From: Bacteroidales bacterium
GTDB taxonomy: Bacteria > Bacteroidota > Bacteroidia > Bacteroidales > FEN-979
Length of the DNA: 64,000 bases
Assembly (NCBI GenBank): GCA_025355465.1
Contig: JANXZO010000048.1
Location: 22,869 to 86,868, forward strand
Reading direction: 5' to 3'
This document shows, piece after piece, positions 26,722 through 36,328 of this stretch. Position 1 is the first letter of the stretch. Every line of letters starts with the position of its first letter. Below the pieces are notes generated by a model that worked only from the letters and a program-made list of their open reading frames with translations, was not told the origin of the DNA and made no database searches. The position numbers were made by a program, and so were the translations under genes.

Positions 26722-28080
26722 ATGACCAAATTAAGATATGAACGTCCGGTGATCAAGAAGCTTGAGACCGGGATGCCCAATAAATTCGGAACCAGAACAG
26801 AATACCAGCCTCTGACCCACATTGATGGCGTGGCTGTGGCAAAGCTGATCAAAGATTACGGTTCACCACTCTTCGTGATCTCCGAGAAGACCATCAGGAC
26901 CACTATCCGCAAGGCAAAGAAAGCCTTTGAAACCCGATACCCGCGGGTTCAGTTTGCCTGGTCGTACAAGACCAACTACCTGAACGCCGTTTGCAGCATT
27001 TTCCACCAGGAGGGCTCCTGGGCCGAGGTGGTGTCGGGATTTGAATACGATAAGGCGATCAGCCTGGGGGTGGATGGAAAAAAGATCATCTTCAACGGAC
27101 CCGAAAAAAGTACGGAAGATCTGACCAAGGCCATTTCCAACGACTCGCTCATCCATATCGACCACCTTGATGAACTCTATTCGATCACCGATCTGGCAAC
27201 AGAACTGAAAAAACGTCCGCGTGTTGCCATCAGGGTGAACATGGATACCGGCATTTACCCCATGTGGGACCGGTTCGGTTTTAATTATGAGAACGGTCAG
27301 GCCTGGGATGCGATCAACAAGATCATGCATTCGGGGAAGATGGAACTGGTTGGCTTACATTGCCACATCGGGACCTTCATGTTATCTCCGTTCGCCTATG
27401 GTATCGCAGCAACCAAACTGGCAGAACTTGCACTTTCGGTGGAGCAGAAATTCAAACACGAATTAAAATACATTGATCTGGGTGGCGGATTTGCCTCCAA
27501 GAACACACTAAAAGGCTCCTATCTACCGGGTTCCGACACCAACCCCACCTTCGATGATTTTGCCGAAGCGATCTCCTCCGCCCTTTTGAACAGCAACTTC
27601 AAACAGGATAAATTGCCTCTCCTCATCCTGGAGACCGGCCGTGCCATGATCGATGAAGCAGGATACCTGCTGGGATCTGTTATTTCGAACAAACGTTCCA
27701 GCACCGGCCGCCGCAATACCATCCTCGACATTGGTGTAAACATTCTCTTCACCTCCTTTTGGTACGACCACAAGATCACGCCGGCGCAACCCTTTACCCA
27801 ATATGCAGAAGACACCTGTGTTTATGGTCCGTTGTGCATGAACATCGATGTGATCCGTGAAAGTACCAGTTTACCATTGCTCAACCGGGGCGACCAGGTA
27901 GTTATCCACAATGTAGGGGCTTACAACATGACCCAATGGATGCAGTTTATTGCCCTGCGGCCTCATGTAGTGCTCATTGACACAGAGGAAAAGCCGCATG
28001 TGATCCGGCTTAGGGAGACACTCGACAACATGAACAGCATGGAAAAGGTTCCCGGGCACCTGCATAAATTTAATTTATAA
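26722..28080 (+). CDS. Fold-type III PLP-dependent decarboxylase (Orn/DAP/Arg decarboxylase superfamily)
   Basis: FAWSYKTNYLNAVC (PLP Lys), GLHCHIGT, DLGGGFASKN, LETGRAMIDEAGY, CVYGPLCMNIDV. Confidence 0.85.
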   Translation: MTKLRYERPVIKKLETGMPNKFGTRTEYQPLTHIDGVAVAKLIKDYGSPLFVISEKTIRTTIRKAKKAFETRYPRVQFAWSYKTNYLNAVCSIFHQEGSWAEVVSGFEYDKAISLGVDGKKIIFNGPEKSTEDLTKAISNDSLIHIDHLDELYSITDLATELKKRPRVAIRVNMDTGIYPMWDRFGFNYENGQAWDAINKIMHSGKMELVGLHCHIGTFMLSPFAYGIAATKLAELALSVEQKFKHELKYIDLGGGFASKNTLKGSYLPGSDTNPTFDDFAEAISSALLNSNFKQDKLPLLILETGRAMIDEAGYLLGSVISNKRSSTGRRNTILDIGVNILFTSFWYDHKITPAQPFTQYAEDTCVYGPLCMNIDVIRESTSLPLLNRGDQVVIHNVGAYNMTQWMQFIALRPHVVLIDTEEKPHVIRLRETLDNMNSMEKVPGHLHKFNL

Positions 28081-28104
28081 ATTTACAAGCCTAATTTATT
28101 TCTT

Positions 28105-30300
28105 GTGTTGAAGCTGAAGTCCCTCTTTCCATCATTCCTTTCGGGCATCATTAACAGCTATACCCAGATCTTTTTTTCGAACAGCAGAATATTTGCGCTG
28201 ATCCTTGTCGGGGTAACGTTTTTTGATGTGTGGGCCGGGCTGAGTGGGCTTATTGCCGTGATGGTTACCAACATTCTGGCCTACCTCATTGGCTTTAACC
28301 GGGCGAATATAAAGAAAGGGTATTACGGGTTTAACAGTTTGCTGGTTGGACTGGGGTTCGGGGTTTATTACCAGCCCGGTACCGTATTTTTCATCGTTCT
28401 TGCCTTTGCCGCCATACTCACGCTGTTTCTCACACTCTGGTTCGAAGGGGTGATCGGGAAATACGGGCTCCCGTTTCTAAGCCTCTCCTTTCTCGCCGGC
28501 ACCTGGCTGGTAAGTCTGGCTACCCGCCAGTTTACCGCGCTGCAAGTGAGTGAACGGGGCATCTATATGACCAACGAAATGTTCACCCTTGGCGGGCACA
28601 GTATGGTGCAATCCTACAACTGGCTCACCAACCTGGGCATTCCCGACTCGGTGAGGCTTTACTTCACTTCGCTGGGAGCCATCTTTTTTCAGTATCATCT
28701 CTTTGCCGGATTCCTTGTGGCTGCCGGACTCCTGATCTATTCGCGGATCGCCTTCATCCTATCGCTGGCAGGTTTCTTTTCAGCCTACGCTTACTATCAT
28801 TTTATCGGAGCCGATATCCATGAACTCAGCTACAGTTATATCGGTTTCAATTTTATCCTTACATCCATCGCCGTCGGCGGTTTTTTTATCATTCCGTCGC
28901 GCTGGTCATTCCTGTGGGTCATCCTGCTCACACCGCTGGTTTCTATCATTCTTACCAGCACACAGGTAATCTTCGCCATGTTCCAGCTATCGGTCTATTC
29001 ACTGCCATTCAACATGGTGGTGCTGATGTTTCTCTATGCGCTAAAGTTCCGAGAGCGGTTTTTCGACAAACCCGAGCTGGTGACCTATCAGCAGTTCTCT
29101 CCGGAACTTAATCTTTATGCACACCTGAATTATCGTTCCCGTTTTGGCAAGGCACGCTATTTCCCTTTCATTCTGCCCTTCTGGGGCGAGTGGAAAGTGA
29201 CTCAGGGCCACAGCGGAAAACTTACCCACCAGGGCGACTGGCAGCATGCCTGGGATTTTGAGGTGGTTGACGAAAAGGGGAAGACATTCAGCGGTACCGG
29301 CGGGGTGTGTGAAGATTATTTCTGTTATAATAAACCTGTGATCGCACCGGCTGATGGGCGGATCGAAGAGATCGTGGACAACGTGGAAGATAATGAGGTC
29401 GGAAAGGTTGATCTCGAAAATAATTGGGGCAACACCCTGATTATCCGGCATGGAGATCTGCTCTTCTCTAAGCTCTCCCACCTGAAAAAGGGGAGTTTTA
29501 AAGTTGCTCCGGGCGAAACCGTAAAGAGAGGTCAGGTGGTGGCTGCGAGCGGAAATTCAGGCAGGTCGCCGGTTCCCCACATCCATTTCCAGTTGCAGTC
29601 GACCCCGTATATCGGATCGAAAACCCTCGATTACCCGATCAGCCATTATATCCGGCACAAAAATGGCCTTTTTGAGCTCACCTCGTACGAAAATCCCGAA
29701 AACGGAAACCTGGTCTCCAACATCAACAAGAATAATTCACTGGAAAAAGCGTTTCAGTTTATCCCGGGTCAGAAACTCGTCCTCCTCGTGGCTCCGGCGG
29801 GAGAAACTCCGTATAAACTAACCTGGGAAATAGAACTGAGTGCTGTGAACACGACCTGTATCTTCTGCCAGAAGACAAACTCGCGGGCCTGGTTCCGGAA
29901 CGATGGCGACATCCATTATTTTACCTTTTTTGAAGGAGACAAATCCTCCATACTTTTCCGCTTTTTCCTCGGGGCATACAAAATAATGATGGGCTACTAT
30001 CCCGGGCTTCTTGTGAAGGACACCTTCCCGGTTTATACCTTCAGCAACAGGCTTTTGGGTCTGCTCCAGGACTTCACAGCACCCTTCTTCATTTTTCTGA
30101 GGTCGGAATATAGACTGAATTACCTCGGGATGGATGATGACTTGCAGCAATCAGGCATCAGGCTGAAGTCGGTTACCAGCGCAAGCATTGGCCGACAGGA
30201 GGTGAAAAGAATGGAGTGTGAAATGTTTATCGGGGCAAACGGACTTGAACAATTCATAATCCGTGAGAAGCAGCAAATCACGGAAATAAGACTGGCGTGA
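28105..30300 (+). CDS. Urea-transporter-like membrane domain fused to M23 (LytM) peptidase domain
   Basis: N-terminal UT signature GFNRANIKKGYYGFNSLLVGLGFG; C-terminal HQGDWQHAWDFEVV and SGNSGRSPVPHIHFQLQS M23 motifs. Confidence 0.82.
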   Translation: MLKLKSLFPSFLSGIINSYTQIFFSNSRIFALILVGVTFFDVWAGLSGLIAVMVTNILAYLIGFNRANIKKGYYGFNSLLVGLGFGVYYQPGTVFFIVLAFAAILTLFLTLWFEGVIGKYGLPFLSLSFLAGTWLVSLATRQFTALQVSERGIYMTNEMFTLGGHSMVQSYNWLTNLGIPDSVRLYFTSLGAIFFQYHLFAGFLVAAGLLIYSRIAFILSLAGFFSAYAYYHFIGADIHELSYSYIGFNFILTSIAVGGFFIIPSRWSFLWVILLTPLVSIILTSTQVIFAMFQLSVYSLPFNMVVLMFLYALKFRERFFDKPELVTYQQFSPELNLYAHLNYRSRFGKARYFPFILPFWGEWKVTQGHSGKLTHQGDWQHAWDFEVVDEKGKTFSGTGGVCEDYFCYNKPVIAPADGRIEEIVDNVEDNEVGKVDLENNWGNTLIIRHGDLLFSKLSHLKKGSFKVAPGETVKRGQVVAASGNSGRSPVPHIHFQLQSTPYIGSKTLDYPISHYIRHKNGLFELTSYENPENGNLVSNINKNNSLEKAFQFIPGQKLVLLVAPAGETPYKLTWEIELSAVNTTCIFCQKTNSRAWFRNDGDIHYFTFFEGDKSSILFRFFLGAYKIMMGYYPGLLVKDTFPVYTFSNRLLGLLQDFTAPFFIFLRSEYRLNYLGMDDDLQQSGIRLKSVTSASIGRQEVKRMECEMFIGANGLEQFIIREKQQITEIRLA

Positions 30301-31814
30301 GAGAAATGATAAAGAGACTTGCATTGATAATTTTACTGATCGCTACAGCAAGTGGCTTTTCGGCGCAGGGTGCCACAACCCTTGATTTTGCCACGGTGGA
30401 CAGACTCACCTACAACTGTTATAACCAGCAGAAGTGGGACAGTGTGATCCTGGTCGGCAAACAGGCGCTGAGGCAGGATATTGACTACTACTACCTAAGG
30501 GTCAGAATGGGTATTTCCTATTTCGAAAAGCAGCAGTATTATCAGTCATCAGCACATCTTGAAATGGCAAGAAAATTCAACTCCGGTGATCCTTATGTAG
30601 CCGATTACCTTTACCGGGCATATCTTTTTACCAACCGCGAAGATGAGGCGCACAGGCTCCGGTCGTCCCTGCCCCGGGAGGATCAGGAGATACCGGGTAT
30701 ATTGAAGGAGGCGGGCGACGGGTTTCTCAAAAGTGTCCACTTCGAGAGCGGATATACCCTGAGCAGTGATGCCAGGCCAGACAACCTTTCCACCCTGATA
30801 GGCCACGACAGTGTTTACGGCGAACAGGATCTTTATGGGAACAACATTTATGAGAACCTCGGGTTACAACTCAGGATCGCCAAAGGGTTCTCGGTTACCC
30901 TGGCTTACAATTATCTTAATTTTCAGAAAACAAAATATATCCAGTACGGAATGGGAGAGGCGCAGCGCGATACCATCATCGAGAATGGTGCCAGCCGGGA
31001 TTATTACTACTCCTTTCCCTTCAAAATCCATGATACTTCGTTCAGATACAATGTGCACCAGCATGAAGCCTATCTCAGCGCCACCGTTTCACTTCCCTGG
31101 GGGATCAAACTGATTCCCGCTTTCCACTGGATCCATGCGGGTTATACCAAAGTAAGCGCCGACACAGGAATGGTAACCAAAAGCGATACCGCCTATTACT
31201 CTTATATCGACAATACCTATCACACCTTCACCTATCGGCAGCTCGCCTACAACTTCAGCCAGACCGACACCAGTTTTAACAATTACCTGGCATCGCTGCG
31301 GATCTCGAAAGATTGGGGGATATTTAACATTGCGTTAACAGGAAGCTGGTCAAAACTGAATGGAAAACAACAAAAACAGATCGGTGTTTCGTTAACCTAC
31401 TATCCGCTGGGAAATCTTAACCTATACGGAACCACCACGGTAACCGGCTTTTTCCAGGGAAAATCAAACCGGCTTCTGCTCAGCCAGGTGGTTGGGGCGA
31501 GGATCACACCCTGGATGTGGGCCGAGGGAAATTTTTACTACGGCGATTACACCAATTCCAATATTTTCAACGGAGCGATCGTTTATAACAACAGCGACAA
31601 GATCGATTACCGCGCTGGGGCCACCCTGTTGTTTCTGGTGGGCAAACATATCCAGCTATCCCTGATCTACCAATATTTCAGAAAAGAGAGCCTGCAAACG
31701 AATTACATCAAGGTCGAAGATCCTTCTTCACATAATATCAAAGAAACACCCCAAACAATCTACAATCCATACAATACAAATTCAATCATCGGAGGAATCA
31801 CATGGAAGCTATAA
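30297..31814 (+). CDS. Exported TPR/beta-barrel-type protein
   Basis: Signal peptide, helical repeat region, then aromatic alternating strands. Confidence 0.6.
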   Translation: MREMIKRLALIILLIATASGFSAQGATTLDFATVDRLTYNCYNQQKWDSVILVGKQALRQDIDYYYLRVRMGISYFEKQQYYQSSAHLEMARKFNSGDPYVADYLYRAYLFTNREDEAHRLRSSLPREDQEIPGILKEAGDGFLKSVHFESGYTLSSDARPDNLSTLIGHDSVYGEQDLYGNNIYENLGLQLRIAKGFSVTLAYNYLNFQKTKYIQYGMGEAQRDTIIENGASRDYYYSFPFKIHDTSFRYNVHQHEAYLSATVSLPWGIKLIPAFHWIHAGYTKVSADTGMVTKSDTAYYSYIDNTYHTFTYRQLAYNFSQTDTSFNNYLASLRISKDWGIFNIALTGSWSKLNGKQQKQIGVSLTYYPLGNLNLYGTTTVTGFFQGKSNRLLLSQVVGARITPWMWAEGNFYYGDYTNSNIFNGAIVYNNSDKIDYRAGATLLFLVGKHIQLSLIYQYFRKESLQTNYIKVEDPSSHNIKETPQTIYNPYNTNSIIGGITWKL

Positions 31815-32482
31815 AGAGTCACAGAGTCACAGAGTCACAGGGGCACAGGGTCACAAATATTTTTTCACTATTTCGCCATTTCGCCATTTCGCTATCTCTT
31901 TTAACTGCATTTACTGCCTTTGGCCAAACAAACTATGCGCAACAACAAGATGCATTTTCAAAAAGCTATGCCTTCGAATCGCGGGGTAATTTTTCGGATG
32001 CCATCACATCCATGAAGAGCATTTACCAAGAGGATTCCTATGAGATCAACCTGCGACTTGGATGGGTTACCTACCTGGCCGGGCTTTTTACCGAATCCTC
32101 TGCATATTATCAAAAGGCCATTAAACTGAAACCCTACGCCATTGAAGCCCGGATCGGGTTTGCCAACCCGGCCTCCGCCCTGGGTAATTGGGATCAGGTA
32201 GTGGCAGTATACAATGAAGTACTGGCCATCGACCCCCAGAACACGACGGTGAATTATCGCCTGGGGTCGATCTATTACGGGAGAAAGGATTACGCGAAAG
32301 CTGAAAAATATCTTGAAAAGGTGATTAACCTATACCCGTTTGATTTCGACAGCATGTTACTCTTTGCATGGACCAATTACCGTCTTGGAAAAATGCGCGA
32401 AGCCCAGGTGTTGTTCAACAAGGCCCTGCTTTCAAGGCCCAACGATACCTCGGCCAAAGAGGGACTGGGACTGATCAAATAG
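31802..32482 (+). CDS. Exported TPR-repeat protein; N-terminus encoded by repeat arrays
   Basis: TPR-type helices (YAKAEKYLEKVINLYPFDFDSMLLFAWTNYRLGKMREAQVLFNKAL). Confidence 0.75.
   Translation: MEAIKSHRVTESQGHRVTNIFSLFRHFAISLSLLTAFTAFGQTNYAQQQDAFSKSYAFESRGNFSDAITSMKSIYQEDSYEINLRLGWVTYLAGLFTESSAYYQKAIKLKPYAIEARIGFANPASALGNWDQVVAVYNEVLAIDPQNTTVNYRLGSIYYGRKDYAKAEKYLEKVINLYPFDFDSMLLFAWTNYRLGKMREAQVLFNKALLSRPNDTSAKEGLGLIK
31816..31855 (+). repeat. 8-bp tandem array GAGTCACA x5
   Basis: GAGTCACA x3|GGGGCACA|GGGTCACA. Confidence 0.92.
31866..31897 (+). repeat. 8-bp tandem array CGCCATTT x4
   Basis: CACTATTT|CGCCATTT|CGCCATTT|CGCTATCT; reverse-complement family of 8302-8325. Confidence 0.88.
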
Positions 32483-32518
32483 CACCTCCCTGCGCCACGG
32501 TCATTTTCAGGAGCAAAA

Positions 32519-33424
32519 TCACCTGCCGGAGTTGAGCAGGGAGTAGACCGGATATGGCTCCTGGCTCTGAAGGAAATAGATACTCAACGGATCGTCGGGC
32601 TTCACCTGCTGAAATTCGCGGTACAGTCCGTCGGAATTGGTGAAGTTTGGTCTCGGAACAACGCCCTGCATCAGTCCGGCAAAGCCCAGAAAGAGAGACA
32701 GATCCCTGGGTGTCGGAAAGGAGATTCTTGCAAAATAGATATCGGCAACCGGAGCCGGAAGAATAATAGAATACATGGAAAAATTGATGCCGATAAACAG
32801 ATCCTGCCAGGGGAACAGGCTGTTTTGAACCCCGATGGGTCCTTCGGCAAAGATCAGGTTCTTCCGGCTGGCCTTCATTCGGGGAGTGTCGAATGGTTCG
32901 GGTAATCGGAGTGACTTTCCGGGATTTTTCGTCATCACTTTCTGTGCCAATGGACAGTACTGCCGGATGGCGAATTCAGAACCCGTTTCGCTGGTAATAT
33001 TAATGTAGAGGTTACCGTAGGCCGTCTGGTACTGGTATCTGCTGGTACAGTCGTAAGGATTCATTGTATCGCGAACAATGCACTGAACGGTTGACAGCGA
33101 ATAGAGCCCGAAAGCAGCTTCGGGTGAGTTCATGCCATAAACCTCCAGTTTCAGCCGGTCGTCGGGGAAAGAAATTTCCTGTACAAGTAAACTCCCGAAT
33201 CCTAATTCAATGCAAAGATCGGATCCTCCACCACTCAGGTAGGTAAAGAGCCCCTGCTGATCGTAATTATCGGTGCGTGTGATGGCTGCACCGGCGATGT
33301 CACCGGCAGCCAGGGGGAACAGACCCTGTGATCTCAGTGGCAGCGGCAGAAGCAGAAGGAGTAAAACAGATCCGGACAAGATTCTGATCATCCTGGATAA
33401 TTCAAGGGAATAACCTTGTGTCAT
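32519..33424 (-). CDS. Exported protein of unknown function (DUF6599-like)
   Basis: Signal peptide; GLFPLAAGDIAGA..., conserved LKLEVYGMNSPEAAFGLYS; start may be internal. Confidence 0.5.
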   Translation of the reverse strand: MTQGYSLELSRMIRILSGSVLLLLLLPLPLRSQGLFPLAAGDIAGAAITRTDNYDQQGLFTYLSGGGSDLCIELGFGSLLVQEISFPDDRLKLEVYGMNSPEAAFGLYSLSTVQCIVRDTMNPYDCTSRYQYQTAYGNLYINITSETGSEFAIRQYCPLAQKVMTKNPGKSLRLPEPFDTPRMKASRKNLIFAEGPIGVQNSLFPWQDLFIGINFSMYSIILPAPVADIYFARISFPTPRDLSLFLGFAGLMQGVVPRPNFTNSDGLYREFQQVKPDDPLSIYFLQSQEPYPVYSLLNSGR

Positions 33425-33486
33425 GGGAAAAGTATTTGGAACGGAGAGTAAAAATAAAAATAAATAATAATATTGCAGGAAAAACT

Positions 33487-34083
33487 ATGGAGACTCCTGT
33501 TGCCGCAATCATCCTTTCCGCAGGCAATTCAAGCCGGATGGGGCGCGAAAAAGCTTTGCTCCCCTACGGGAACGGGTTGACATTTGCGGGCCAACTTATC
33601 AGAACCTATACGGGCTTTGGTTGCCGTCCGGTCACCATCGTGGTGAATGAAAGCTACAATCAACCGATGGCCGGGGACGGGGTGGTTAATTTTATACTCA
33701 ACTGTAATGTGGATATGGGCCGGTCCCACTCGATCCATCTCGGATTACAGGAGATCCCGGCTGGCCTCCCATGTTTCATTCAGAATATCGACAACCCCTT
33801 TACAGACGGACTTCTTCTACAGGAGATGATTGTTAACTTAACCACAGAAGGCTATGTAGTTCCTGAATACAACGGCAAAGGCGGACATCCTGTTCTGCTG
33901 AGCAGCCGGATCACAGACCATTTGCGAAAAATGGACGACATCGGGAACCTCCGCGAGGAACTCCGCCATTTTTCACGTACGGCGATTGCCTCGAAAGATG
34001 AACGGATCCTCCGGAATATAAATACCCCCGGAGATTACCTCAAATTTGTTAACTTTACCCATCCATCGGAGGAGGTTCATTAA
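33487..34083 (+). CDS. MocA/MobA-like molybdenum cofactor nucleotidyltransferase
   Basis: AAIILSAGNSSRMGREKALLPYG; start set at ATG 33487. Confidence 0.85.
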   Translation: METPVAAIILSAGNSSRMGREKALLPYGNGLTFAGQLIRTYTGFGCRPVTIVVNESYNQPMAGDGVVNFILNCNVDMGRSHSIHLGLQEIPAGLPCFIQNIDNPFTDGLLLQEMIVNLTTEGYVVPEYNGKGGHPVLLSSRITDHLRKMDDIGNLREELRHFSRTAIASKDERILRNINTPGDYLKFVNFTHPSEEVH

Positions 34084-34098
34084 ATATATTCCGTTACC

Positions 34099-34875
34099 AT
34101 GCAAAGTATTTTTTCAAAAGCCGAGGAGCTCAAAAACTCACCGCAGCGGGCAGCACTCTGCATCGTTGTTGCAACGAAAGGGTCTACTCCCCGCAAAGAG
34201 GGATCAAAAATGATCGTTTTCGCCGATGGAACTATTTACGGTAGCATTGGCGGGGGTTCAGTGGAAAAAAAGGTGACTGAAAAAACAGTGGAGCTCATTG
34301 CCCAGGGAAAGCCAGCCAAATGCTCCTTCAACCTCGAAGATGACCTCGGCATGCACTGCGGCGGATTTATGGAGGTTTACATCGAACCCATCAATCCTTC
34401 CCAGAAGCTCTTCATTTTCGGTGCAGGTCATATCGGAAAAGCATTGGCACGTTATGCCCGGGAATTTGATTTTTCCGTCACGGTTTTCGATCCCCGCGAA
34501 GGGATCTTTGCTGATCCTGAATTCGCGGCATACACCTGTATAGGCAAGGATTATTTCGAGGCTATCGGCGAGGCGGTTTTCGATGAGAACACCTACATCG
34601 TGATCGTAACCCCGAAACATAGCTATGACGAGGAGGTGCTTGTGAAGGTGGCTCGAAAACCCCACGCCTACGTTGGCATGGTGGGCAGCACGCGCAAGGT
34701 GGAGCAGGCCAGGAAACGTTTCCTGGAGGAGGATCTGCTCACAACCGAAGAGATAGATAAAATAGATATGCCGGTCGGTATTAAATTCCAGGCGCAGACT
34801 CCGCAGGAGATCGCCATCAGTATACTTGCCAAGCTGATCGACGTACGCAACAGTATCTTGAATAACAACAGCTAA
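34099..34875 (+). CDS. xdhC: XdhC/CoxI family molybdoenzyme maturation factor
   Basis: VVATKGSTPRKEGSKMIVF, GGGSVE, FGAGHIGKALARYAREFDFSVTVFDPRE, YVGMVGSTRK. Confidence 0.92.
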   Translation: MQSIFSKAEELKNSPQRAALCIVVATKGSTPRKEGSKMIVFADGTIYGSIGGGSVEKKVTEKTVELIAQGKPAKCSFNLEDDLGMHCGGFMEVYIEPINPSQKLFIFGAGHIGKALARYAREFDFSVTVFDPREGIFADPEFAAYTCIGKDYFEAIGEAVFDENTYIVIVTPKHSYDEEVLVKVARKPHAYVGMVGSTRKVEQARKRFLEEDLLTTEEIDKIDMPVGIKFQAQTPQEIAISILAKLIDVRNSILNNNS

Positions 34876-34879
34876 ATTC

Positions 34880-36328
34880 ATGTCGCAACAGACTATCCGG
34901 TTCCTCCTTGATGAAAGGGCAGTGGAGGTCGGTTTTAATGATTCTCCTGAGCTAAGCCCCACAACTACCCTGCTCAAATACCTCCGTTCGCTGCCCGGTC
35001 ATAAAGGGGTTAAAGAGGGCTGCGCCGAAGGGGATTGCGGAGCCTGCACTGTTGTAGTGGCCGAATCAGGTGAAGATGGCAAACTTGTTTACAAGGCCCT
35101 CGACTCGTGCCTTGTCTTCCTTCCCATGATCCATGGGAAACAGGTCATCACCGTCGAAAATCTTGCCGTGCGAAAAAACAATCAGGTAATACTTCACCCG
35201 GTACAGCAGATGCTGGTCGAGACCAACGGAACCCAGTGCGGATACTGCACCCCGGGTATCGTCATGTCACTCTTCGCACTTTATAAAAATCATCACGAAC
35301 CATCCCGTGAGGTAATTGAAGATGCGCTTACCGGTAACCTTTGCCGCTGTACGGGCTATCAACCCATCGTGGAAGCCGCCCTGAAGGCTTGCACCAATCA
35401 TGGGAAAGATCAGTTTTCTGACAAGGAGAAAGAGACTTCGGATCAGCTTTCCGCCATCTGCCGCAACAAGTCGACCCTTACGTTAAAAACACCCACCCAT
35501 ACCTACCTGAAGCCCTTCACCCTGGCGGAGGCCCTCAGTTTGCGGGGTCTTCATCCGGGAGCCCTCGTGATCAACGGCGCTACCGACATTGCGATGAGGC
35601 AGACCAAAAGCAGGGAGCTGCTCACAGAGATCCTGGACCTGTCGGCCGTTGATGAACTGAAAACCTGGAATGCCGGACCGGATGGCTTCATTTTTGGAGC
35701 AGGTCTGTCGATGGAACAATTGAAAAAATTTGCAGCCGGTAAACTCCCTGCGTTGTACGATATTTTATCCGTTTTTGGCTCCCTGCAAATCCGCAACCTG
35801 GCTACGCTCGGTGGCAATATCTGCTCAGCCTCACCCATCGGCGACCTTCTTCCGCTGTTTTATGTATTGGATGTAGGTGTGGTTTTAAAGTCAGCAGAAG
35901 CAGAAAGAGTGGTTCCCATTTCCGGATTCATCACTGGCTACCACCAAACCGTTCTGCAGCCCGACGAACTCATCACCGCCCTTACAGGACCCAGGCATTC
36001 GGTCGGGACCCTGCTGAAAACCTACAAGATATCCAAGCGGAAGAACCTGGATATCGCCACAGTAAGCGCTGCCTTCAGGCTGAACCTGAACGATGGAATG
36101 GTTGCCGGCATAGCCCTTGCCTATGGCGGCATGGCAGAAACCACGAAGCGGGCTACGTTAACTGAACAATACCTGAGCGGCAAAAAATGGTCGAGGGTGG
36201 TGGTGGAAAATGCGATGAAAATTATCGAATCAGAGTTCAGTCCCATTTCTGATGTCAGGTCTGGAGCGGAGTTCCGGAAAATAGTGGCAAGAAACCTTTT
36301 ATTGAAATTCTATGTCGAAACCGCTTAG
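34880..36328 (+). CDS. xdhA: Xanthine dehydrogenase small subunit ([2Fe-2S] + FAD domains)
   Basis: GCAEGDCGACTVVV, GTQCGYCTPGIVMS, LCRCTGYQPI, FAD-domain LATLGGNICSASPIGD. Confidence 0.9.
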   Translation: MSQQTIRFLLDERAVEVGFNDSPELSPTTTLLKYLRSLPGHKGVKEGCAEGDCGACTVVVAESGEDGKLVYKALDSCLVFLPMIHGKQVITVENLAVRKNNQVILHPVQQMLVETNGTQCGYCTPGIVMSLFALYKNHHEPSREVIEDALTGNLCRCTGYQPIVEAALKACTNHGKDQFSDKEKETSDQLSAICRNKSTLTLKTPTHTYLKPFTLAEALSLRGLHPGALVINGATDIAMRQTKSRELLTEILDLSAVDELKTWNAGPDGFIFGAGLSMEQLKKFAAGKLPALYDILSVFGSLQIRNLATLGGNICSASPIGDLLPLFYVLDVGVVLKSAEAERVVPISGFITGYHQTVLQPDELITALTGPRHSVGTLLKTYKISKRKNLDIATVSAAFRLNLNDGMVAGIALAYGGMAETTKRATLTEQYLSGKKWSRVVVENAMKIIESEFSPISDVRSGAEFRKIVARNLLLKFYVETA

